From an uncultured Bacteroidia bacterium (GTDB taxonomy: Bacteria > Bacteroidota > Bacteroidia > Bacteroidales > CAJPTX01), in NCBI GenBank assembly GCA_938038735.1, contig CALHSW010000074.1:85867-149866 (forward strand): a stretch of 64,000 bases of DNA, given 5' to 3'. The notes beneath the pieces were generated by a model. The model did no database searches, had not been told where the DNA came from, and saw only the letters and a list, made by a program, of their open reading frames with translations. Made by a program: the position numbers and the translations under genes. This document shows positions 35,629 through 44,900 of this stretch, in pieces (positions within the stretch are counted from its first letter, which is position 1; the number at the start of each line of letters is the position of its first letter).

Positions 35629-35688
35629 ACCCCCTTCCCATCAAACCCAATTATTGCCGGCAATAATTGGGTTTGATGGGAAGGGGGT
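35629..35688. repeat. 60-bp perfect palindrome, copy 2
   Basis: Thirty bases on each side of the centre (between 35658 and 35659) are perfectly complementary with no loop. The inner 50 bp align without gaps to the palindrome at 11489-11538: both arms read CTTC[G/C]CATCAAA, 11 variable bases, then CC at the centre. It lies in the 636-bp gene-free gap between the divergent mqnB and pepE genes. Apart from promoters, 35441-35628 and 35689-35920 show nothing else I recognise. Confidence 0.95.
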
Positions 35689-35975
35689 GTGCGCTTAGTG
35701 TGTGGTAATCAGTAGGATAGAATTTATCGGCTAGAAGTGAGGAGAAGTGGTGAAAGAAGGGGTCTTCTTCACGAATATACTCCGCTTTGTGTGCGGTTCG
35801 TGTTGTACCCACAGGGAAGTCATTCGCAACGTATTCCCGTTTTGTTTCGGGTATTGGGCGTAGAAAAATCAAAAAAAGAGTGAACAGGACAAAAAGAGTG
35901 AGAAATAGTACAAATATTTCCTTAACTTCGCACTCACAGTTTGAATAGTTGACACCTAATAAATAGAATCTTGCT

Positions 35976-36692
35976 ATGCATAAAATGGAGCACTTACTAC
36001 TGGTTAGCAATTCGACCAACGCTGGCGAAGAGTATTTGTCGTGGCCAATAAAGGAGATAGGTGAATTCTTGCAGGGAGTAAAGCGGGTGGCTTTTGTACC
36101 CTATGCAGGAGTGACCTTCTCGCATGATGATTACGTTAAGAAGGTTCAGAAGCGTTTTGATGAGATTGGTGTAGAGGTGGTTGGCGTACATACTAACAAT
36201 GATCCACGGGAGGTCATCGAGGAGGCTGAGGCTATTGTGGTGGGCGGCGGCAACACGTGGCGCTTGCTCCAGCTGATGCAGAATAACGATCTGCTTGATG
36301 CGATTCGTCAAAAGGTGAACGCAGGTACGCGGTACGTGGGTTGGAGCGCAGGGGCCAATGTGGCATGCCCTACCATTCGCACCACGAACGATATGCCCAT
36401 CACGGAGCCCCGCGATTTCAACGCATTGAGCTTTGTACCGTTCCAGATCAATCCGCACTACCTTGATGTTAGCCCCGCGGGGCATGGTGGCGAGACCCGT
36501 GAAGATCGCATAATGGAGTTCATTGAGGTGAATCGGTTCATGTACGTTGTAGGGCTTCGTGAGGGGTGTCTTCTTGAGGTGAAGGGGGACAAGGTAGAGC
36601 TTCGTGGCAAGAAGGCAGCGCGTATTTTCCACTACGGGAAGGAGCCCATGGAGGTGCAGCCGGGCGGCGATTTGCAATTCCTTATGGCGTAG
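35976..36692 (+). CDS. pepE: Dipeptidase E (alpha-aspartyl dipeptidase)
   Basis: A 238-residue S51-family serine peptidase that hydrolyses Asp-X dipeptides in the cytoplasm. The nucleophile elbow is GWSAGANVA near 128-136, preceded by VVGGGNTWRLLQL. NPHYLDVSPAGHGGETREDR holds the conserved His-rich segment. Length equals that of E. coli PepE (229) within a few residues. It is 49 bp upstream of nhaC and may share its transcript. A weak -7 element, TAACTTCG, lies near 35922. Confidence 0.94.
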   Translation: MHKMEHLLLVSNSTNAGEEYLSWPIKEIGEFLQGVKRVAFVPYAGVTFSHDDYVKKVQKRFDEIGVEVVGVHTNNDPREVIEEAEAIVVGGGNTWRLLQLMQNNDLLDAIRQKVNAGTRYVGWSAGANVACPTIRTTNDMPITEPRDFNALSFVPFQINPHYLDVSPAGHGGETREDRIMEFIEVNRFMYVVGLREGCLLEVKGDKVELRGKKAARIFHYGKEPMEVQPGGDLQFLMA

Positions 36693-36741
36693 CGATGGCT
36701 GGGTCATGGTTTAACGTGTAACCAATTAACGCAGTAGCATT

Positions 36742-38658
36742 ATGAAGCGATTTCGGTTTGTTTGTGCGATGGGGGCATTGGCTCTCATCTGCGGTCTGCA
36801 AGCCCCCTTCAGTAGGGCGGCAGAACCTGTAACTGTAGAAACCCCGAAGATTATTCTACAGCACATTGAGGGTGATTTGACATTCACCGACCCTGCGAGA
36901 CTTGAAGTGCCTTCCGACACGGTGGTAGTTTCCATCAACGGCAAGGCACAATCTGTTATTGTGGAGAAGGGTGTAACGACGGTTCCCTACAAGTTTGAAG
37001 GGCAAGAGGAGCTGCAGATAGTGTACGACTCCCAGTCGTTGCCATCGGTGCCGGTGCGTCCTATTCCGCTATGGCTCAGCATACTACCCCCGCTCGTTGC
37101 AATAGTGATGGCGTTCCTCATCAAAGAGGTGTACAGCTCGCTATTCACCGGTATCCTTGTTGCCGCAGCGATTATTGCATACTACAATGGGGCGAACGCC
37201 TTCCTCGCCATTTTTGTGGGCATTCTTGACATTGTGGATACCTACGTCATCACAACGATAAGCGATTCGGGGCATACTTCCGTGATAGTCTTCTTAATGC
37301 TGATTGGTGCTACTGTGGCGATTGTATCGCTCAACGGCGGCATGAAGGGACTTGTTGGCTGGCTCTCGAAGCATGCCAAGACGCCGCGTTCGGGTCAAAT
37401 CGTGACGTTCATCATGGACATCTGCATCTTCTTTGACGACTATGCCAATACGTTGGTTGTAGGTAGCACCATGCGCCCGCTGGCTAAGAAGCTGAGAGTG
37501 TCGAAGGAGAAGCTCGCCTTTATTGTTGATAGTACGGCAGCGCCTGTGGGTGCGTTGGCGCTTGTTACTACCTGGATTGGCGCGGAGCTTAGCTACATTG
37601 AAGAGGGGGTGAAGGTTATAGGGATTGATGAGAGTCCGTACTCCCTGTTCATCGCTAGTATTCCATACCGGTTCTATCCGATTTTCATGCTGTGCTTTGT
37701 GCTGCTTATTGCGCTCACCGGGCGCGATTACGGCCCAATGTTCCATGCGGAGCAGCGGGCGCGTCGCGGCGAGGGGTATGCCGAAGAAACGCTGGGGCGG
37801 AATGCAGATAGCGAAATAGAACCCGATGCGAGCATTGAAGGGAAGTGGTACAACGCCGTGGTGCCTATTTTGGTTCTTATCATCGGCACGGTGATAGGTA
37901 TTGTTGTCACGGGGTATAGTGCCGATGTTTGGGCGACTGACAAGTCTTTCGGTTCTAAACTTATGACCACCGTGGGCGGTGCAGACTCCTACGTGGCGCT
38001 TCTGTGGTCCAGTATTGCCTCAACGATAGTGGCCATAGTGATGACCTCCATTCAGAAGGTACTCAACTTCAGGCAGTCGATGGAGGCCATGATGGTGGGT
38101 TTCAAAATCATGCTTCCGGCAACGGTGGTGCTAATCCTTGCGTGGACGCTGGCTTTGATGACGAAGTACATGCACACGGCTGATTTCGTTTCTAGTGCAC
38201 TTATTGAGTGGAACGTTACGCCGCTTCTGCTGCCGGCACTTACGTTTGTGCTCGCAGTAATTATAGCGTTCAGCACGGGAACCTCGTGGGGTACTATGGC
38301 TATTCTCTACCCGTTGGTGCTTCCCGTGACGTGGCACCTTACGAGCAACGCTGGCTACGCGTACAACGATGGTATGACGGTACTCCTTGATGTGATTTCC
38401 TGCATCCTTGCAGGGGCTGTCATGGGAGACCACTGCTCGCCGATTTCAGATACCACGATTATGAGTTCCACCTCTACGGGCTGTAACCACCTTGAGCACG
38501 TACGCACCCAGATGCCGTACGCCTTAACCGTAGGTGGGGTTTCGCTGGTGTGGATTATCTTCTCATCGCTCGGAGTGCCGGCGTGGCTGCTGCTCATTTT
38601 GGGTATAGTTGTGCTATGGACTATCGTCCGCTTCGTGGGGAAACGCGTGGAGGCGTAG
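36742..38658 (+). CDS. Na+/H+ antiporter, NhaC family, with an exported N-terminal domain
   Basis: A 638-residue polytopic membrane protein. Residues 1-26 are a signal peptide ending SRAAEP. Residues about 27-108 form a soluble beta-rich domain, then about 12 helices begin at LWLSILPPLVAIVMAFLIKEV. The NhaC-type core shows GHTSVIVFLMLIGATVAIV, MDICIFFDDYANTLVVGSTMRP, PVGALALVTTWIG and, near the end, FSTGTSWGTMAILYPLVLPV and GDHCSPISDTTIMSS. This family exchanges sodium (or malate/lactate in relatives) for protons. The signal peptide plus Ig-like extension is not present in classical NhaC and puts a domain in the periplasm. Confidence 0.9.
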   Translation: MKRFRFVCAMGALALICGLQAPFSRAAEPVTVETPKIILQHIEGDLTFTDPARLEVPSDTVVVSINGKAQSVIVEKGVTTVPYKFEGQEELQIVYDSQSLPSVPVRPIPLWLSILPPLVAIVMAFLIKEVYSSLFTGILVAAAIIAYYNGANAFLAIFVGILDIVDTYVITTISDSGHTSVIVFLMLIGATVAIVSLNGGMKGLVGWLSKHAKTPRSGQIVTFIMDICIFFDDYANTLVVGSTMRPLAKKLRVSKEKLAFIVDSTAAPVGALALVTTWIGAELSYIEEGVKVIGIDESPYSLFIASIPYRFYPIFMLCFVLLIALTGRDYGPMFHAEQRARRGEGYAEETLGRNADSEIEPDASIEGKWYNAVVPILVLIIGTVIGIVVTGYSADVWATDKSFGSKLMTTVGGADSYVALLWSSIASTIVAIVMTSIQKVLNFRQSMEAMMVGFKIMLPATVVLILAWTLALMTKYMHTADFVSSALIEWNVTPLLLPALTFVLAVIIAFSTGTSWGTMAILYPLVLPVTWHLTSNAGYAYNDGMTVLLDVISCILAGAVMGDHCSPISDTTIMSSTSTGCNHLEHVRTQMPYALTVGGVSLVWIIFSSLGVPAWLLLILGIVVLWTIVRFVGKRVEA

Positions 38659-38696
38659 CGATGTATTGATGATGTATTGAGGAATAGCTGATATAG

Positions 38697-38734
38697 AAGG
38701 GCTGCGCCAGCGGGGATTGGCGCAGCCTTTTTTT
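38697..38734 (+). terminator. Terminator of nhaC
   Basis: Perfect 10-bp arms (38700-38709 and 38718-38727), GGCTGCGCCA and its complement, followed by T7. The next 235 bp to the protease start carry only weak promoter-like sequence (TATATCGC near 38923). Confidence 0.9.
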
Positions 38735-38969
38735 CTGCCATAGGGGGGTATGGAACCTTGAAAGCATTGCAATTTCCCTTTAATTCGACCTTCTGTTTGA
38801 GGGCTACCGTGGGGTGGAGGCATAGCAAGTCGTCGAGTCATAGCTCTTATTGAACAGTAACCCTGCTAGTCCCCCATGCTGTATAGTTTTCATTCGTACT
38901 TGCTTAGTTGTTAAAAAAATGTTATATCGCAGCGCTCTTTTCTTTGATGGGTGCTAAAATCTCACTGCC

Positions 38970-41900
38970 ATGAATGAAAAAATTCAACTTCGGTGTCTTC
39001 TTGTTTCGTTGTTGAGTGCTATGTTGCTGGGCGTGGTGCCGCATGTGCTGCTGGCGCAGCAGCCCTACGAGGTGCGGATAGGTGATTATCGTATTGTGCC
39101 CCCAGCCAATGCAAAAGAGCTTGCGGGCATCAGAACCAGGGGCGGAGGGCGCACCCTGCCCGATGGGCGGCAGGTGGTGCTGCTGCAACTCTACGAGCAG
39201 CCTACCCCGGCGGTGCGAGCCGAGCTGTCGCGCTGCAATGTCACCTTGAATGACTACCTCGGCGGCAATGCCTACTTTGCTACGCTGCGCCCGTGGGATC
39301 GCATCCGTATGCTCAAGTCTGGCAAGATCCGTTCGGTTATGGCTATTGAACCCGGATGGAAAATTAGCCAGGTCCTTGTCGGGGACAACGTGCCGGATTT
39401 CCTTGTTGCATCGCAGGGCAAGGTGCGAGTGAGCCTCGCCTACCACGCTAGCGTGGACGATCGGTTCGTGCGGCAGGTCATGCTGCGGATGGGGATTGAG
39501 GCGGGGTACATTTCCACCCTCTTCCGCTCGGTAGATGCGGAGTTGTCCTCCGACCAAATGGTTCAGCTAGCTGAAGAGCCGTGGGTGGTGGCTATAAACC
39601 CACAACCCATACAGCCGCAGCTTGACAACTACCGTGGTAGGGTGATGACGAACTCTCACGTGTTGGCTCAACCCTCCAGCCTGGGCGGACGAGGTCTCAC
39701 AGGGGCAGGCGTTAAGGTGGGGGTGTTTGATGGAGATGTGGAGCGACACGTGGATTTCGGAAAACGGATACATGTTCAGGAGAGCGCAATGTCTGTGAAG
39801 AGTACTGGGGGGCATGGGATTCATGTGTCTGGTACTATGGCGGGCGCAGGGGTGCTTGATCCCTTGGCAAGAGGCGTTGCGCCCGAAGTGGATTTTTACT
39901 CGTACAACTTCTTGGAGCAGCCTAACGGTATGAAGGTTAGCGAGAAGATGCTGGAGGCCGCAAGGCAGTTTAATATCAGCATTACGCAGAACTCCTACGG
40001 CGTGGCCTTTAAAGGCCGTTGCAATGTTTATAATAGGTTCTCCTACAATGGCATGGAGAACAGCTGGGAAACCGACTATATTACTAATCTCTACCCCCAC
40101 CTGCTGCATGTCTACTCGGTAGGGAATGATAGAGCAACGGAGGAGGAAAATTGTGGCCATGTTTATGGGTCGTCTACCAAGCGTTCCAAGAATGCGCTCT
40201 ACGTCGGGGCGCTCAATGCGGACGAATCGATGGGAGCCTACAGCAGCTGGGGTCCTATGGATGATGGGCGTTTACTCCCAACCGTAGTAGCCCTAGGCAC
40301 TGACGTGTATTCAACGCGCGGAGGCAACTCCTATGGGTTGGGTACAGGGTCGTCAATGGCTTGCCCCGCGGTGAGCGGTATTGCCGCTCTGCTCACGGAG
40401 CGCTATCGGCAGCTTAATGACGTGACAACGCCACGAGCAGCCTTGCTACGTGGAGTCATAGCCAATACGGCGAGAGACATGGGGAATGTCGGCCCGGACT
40501 ACCAGTACGGATACGGTTTAGTTGATGCTGAGAAAGCTGTGGAAGTGCTTGAGAAGGGTTGGTTCTTTGAGGGTAAGCTGGAGGCAGGGATGGGAGACGT
40601 GTCGCATACCATTGAGGTGCCGGCCAATGCGAAGGAGCTGCGGGTAATGCTGGTGTGGTCTGATACTGTATCCAATAAGCAGTATGGCTATGGGGAGTCT
40701 GCTCTGATTAACGATTTGGATTTACAGGTGGCTCAGAGCGGTAGCGTTACCCTGCCGTGGGTGCTAGACCCCTCAAACCCCCAAGTGCCGGCTACGCGGG
40801 GCGTGGATAGTCGCAATAATATGGAGCAGGTGACGGTGGAAAACCCTGCTGCCGGCAGCTATGAGATAACCGTAAAGCCCACTCGGATTGCGAGCCAAGG
40901 GCAAGAGTACGCGGTGGTTTATTGGATTGATGAGGCCGCCCCAGCCATTGTCTACCCGCTAGGCGGTGAGCTTTTGGCTCCAGGTGATAAGTTCTATATA
41001 CGTTGGAAGGGTATGGAGCCCCCTGTAAGGGTGGAAATGTCGGTTGATGGGGGCGAGTCCTATAGCACTATCGCAACGGGCGTCGGTGCTGACAAGTTTG
41101 AGTATGAACTGCCGAATAGCACCCCTTCCACCGTGGCGGCATTTATACGCCTCACCGCGGCCAATGGCATTGTGAAAAACCTGCATCCTTTTAGCGTAAT
41201 AGGAGTGCCTCAAAAGGTTGTTGTGGACGAGGCTAGCTGCGGCGGATCCATCACGCTCCGTTGGAACTCTGTAGCAGCTGCTGCGGAGTACGAGGTGATG
41301 AAGGCCGATGTGGAGAAGGGTACGTTTGAACTATTCGGCACGACCTCCGACACCAGCATGGTTATTCCCTACAGCAAACTCTCCACCGACACGCGCAATG
41401 TTTTTACTGTACGCACCAGAGTCGGGACGGGGGAGGTTGGGCGTAGAGCCAATGGCATCGCTGTAAAAGCGGCTATGCCCCTCGTTCTCACCAAGCAGAA
41501 CATTCCTTTTGTAGAGCATTTTGAGCAGTTCCCCTTGCAGTTCGTGCAAGTTGAGATGGGGAAGAACATGGAAATCAGTCATCCCTCCGAATACCCCGAG
41601 ACTAAGGTGGGCACCGGCCACCATTTGATGGGTTCATACGCCTCGGCTACTCAGAAAAATTCGGATTGGAGGTCAGATAGCGTATTTGCTACGAAGACCA
41701 ATATGAATCGCATTAGCATGTGCAGCGTTGATTTGACCAATACCGGCTACAGCGCGCTTCACCTCACCATTCCTATTACTCAAGTGTACCATAAGCTGCG
41801 GCAAAATAGCTCAGTGAGGGTTTTAATAAATGGGGTTTTGGCGAAGGATTTTGCCGGCGATTCCATTTTCCAAGCTGCAACTCCAATTGACTATAGGGCT

Positions 41901-44900
41901 AACAAGCTTTGCTTTGACCTTACCCCCTTCCTGGGGCAAGTGGTCAGTATTGAAATCCAGCATGTGTCGAGGGATGCACGGTGTATGATTGTAATCCATG
42001 AGATAAAGATTGCGCCGCCCGACAGTGCGGGGAAAGTGGAACTCACTAAATTTGAAACCACGGAGTTGCTCGCGGGGGATTCCCCACGTAACGATGTGCG
42101 AGTGGAGGTGCTAAATAATCAGCCGCGTCCACTCCCCTCGCTGGCGGTATCGTATCGCATCGACGATAGGTCCAGGGTGGTTGAGAGTATAGCCGATCTA
42201 AAGCCCTACGAACGTAGGCTGTACACCTTCCTTACCCGTGCTGACTTATCATCCAAAGAGCTGTGTGGCCACGTGTTCAACCTTACTGGGGAACTTCTCC
42301 ACCCCGATACGGCGAACGCTAAAGCCCATTTCCAGGCCATTAATACGGGGCAGGTCTATCCGCTGGCCTATAGCCCCTTGGAGGATGTTCCGTTGCTTGG
42401 ACGAGTAATACATGACCCGAAGCGGACGGTGGTTGTACAGGATAGCCTCATTTTCACTCCGTACCGAGGCGCATTCTTTGGCTACGATGATAATCAAGAG
42501 TCCACCGTGCGCTTCAAGCCTTCAAATCCCGCCAAGCGGCTGCGCGTGCTCTTTGAACGATTTGATACAGAAAAGGGTGCTGATGGCTTTTTCGTTTACA
42601 ACTGCGAGGTTCCAGAAGACTTAGAGCTAGAAAAAGTACAGCATACCGATTTACTCACAGGCTCGTTCTCCAATCGGGAGCTGTTGGCTAGCACCAAGGG
42701 CGGGGACATTACCCTTAAATTCTCTTCTGACATCAGCATCTCGGGCAAAGGGTGGCTGGCGCGCATCACAGAGGAAGACCCGGTGAACATATTTACGCTG
42801 CGACTGCTAACCCTTGAGTCGTACTATTCAGACCAAGAGGCTACGATCTCCATCACGATACGTAACAACACAGATGTGCCGCGGGACAGTGTCCGTGTTG
42901 CGTATTACATTAATGATTCGCACGAATGGGAGGTTGAGACTATTAAGAGCGTGATTAAGCCTAGTAGCGAAATGACGTATACCTTCCCCGCGAAGGCAAG
43001 CCTTCCCTTCGGGGGTCATTACACCGTAACGGCGCGCATCCTTGCCCCCGACTACGATGAGAGCGACAATATCGTATCCGCCACTGTAACGAACGATATC
43101 TATTGCCACGATGTATCCATCAAAGAGCCGAAAACCCTTTTCATTAAGGGGGTAAAGGCCGCCGATGGCAAAGAGATTACCACGAATGCAGGGACCGGGA
43201 ATGTAGACTACCATATTGACAGTCCGTTTACGATATATGCAGGTAGCCCTGTCACCCAATTCTTTGTCACTACCAGTGCCTCCCTTACGGATAGCACGAC
43301 CATTGCGCTGTATATTGACTGGAACGCTGATGGGCAATTTGATGAGAGCACGGAGCGTATTAAAGTCGGCCCTGCAGTAGCGGGGAATGTATACCGCTTT
43401 GATGTCAGTGTCCCTGCTTCGCGTAAGATAGGGAAAACCCGTATGCGGGCTGTGATTGGCAAAAATAAAGAATTGAATGCGGCTTGCCCCGCTGATACGT
43501 TAACCCTTGGCGATGTGAAGGATTTTCTCCTTGATGTGAAGGATGCCCCATTCCCAGTAAATGACGTTGCGCTTACTGCGCTGGAGGTGAAGAGTGGACG
43601 GGGGTTAAAAGCCGAGGAGCCTATTACCATTAAGTTGAAAAACTATGGCGCTGAGAATATTACTACGCTTGAAATCACTTTAGAAGTCAATGGTGCAAAG
43701 ATTACCGAGGTGGCTAACGTGGATGTGCCTGCCTTTGGTGGGGGTGCATACACCTACACCCTGCAGCATAAGCTTGACCTAAGCGCCATCGGACGGTACG
43801 ACATCCGGGTGAGCATCCCCGATGACCAAAATAAGGAAAACAACGAGCTGCGTACCATCTCCTACTCGGTGCCAGAGCCGGCCCCTGATGCCTTCTACGC
43901 CCTCAAGTTTAGGAAGAATCAGCAGCCCGCAGAGTACCTGAACCTTGGCTCTCTCAACGGTACGCCTATGTATTCAAGTGGAGGCCATCGAGACATTACC
44001 CTTGAAGCGTGGTTCATGCCGCAGGAGGATGGTAAAAACGTGATTTTCAACGGCAAGAATATCATTATCTCAACGATAACGAACGATACCACCACCGATT
44101 TCCCCAATAACGCTGTGGTAATACAGTTCGTAGCTCCCACTACTAAAAAGAAGCTGACGGTTTTCACCGACGCTGGATCGGTTACTCCGCATCAGTGGCA
44201 GCACGTGGCGGTGGCGCTGCATCTACAAAACGCCGGGGATCCTAACAACTTCAAGGTGTTTATTAATGGCAAGCGGCAGAATGTGACCCTTACAAAGGGT
44301 GCGAGCTTCTATAGCTATGGACAGGAGAATGGCAGTATGCCAATCTATGTGGCGCCAGATTTCGGCGGTATGGTACGTCAAATCCGTTGCTGGAAAACGC
44401 AGCTCTCCGACTCCATCCTCTCCCTCCCTGCACGGATGTACTCTTCGCTGCGTGACGCTACTGGCAAGCTGCCCGAGGGGTTAATTGCAGAATTTGCCAT
44501 GGGGGAGGGGCCAAAGAGTGCGGCTACGCTCTCGGACGACATCCAGGCGACCATCCATAGCTCCCGTATCGGCAGTGCGGACGATCCAGTGTGGGTTGCC
44601 CCTACAGACCTCATAACGAACACGCAGTTTGAAGGGCAGGTCTTCCCTGCCGAGAAGAGCGATCCGAATACCCTTACCATACCGTTGGATGATACGGTAG
44701 AGCTAGACAAGGTAAAGGGGAACATTATCGCTGCATGGCCAGGTACTAGCTTGACGTATAAGGCTGATGGGCGGCCGATACCACAAGATGCAGTGTTTGA
44801 TTTGCGCCAACCAGTAGAAGTGGTGGCAACAGTGGATCCCGCATATACCTTTGGGCATTCCATAGCGCCCCAAACGTATAAGCTTGTGGCGGAGCATATC

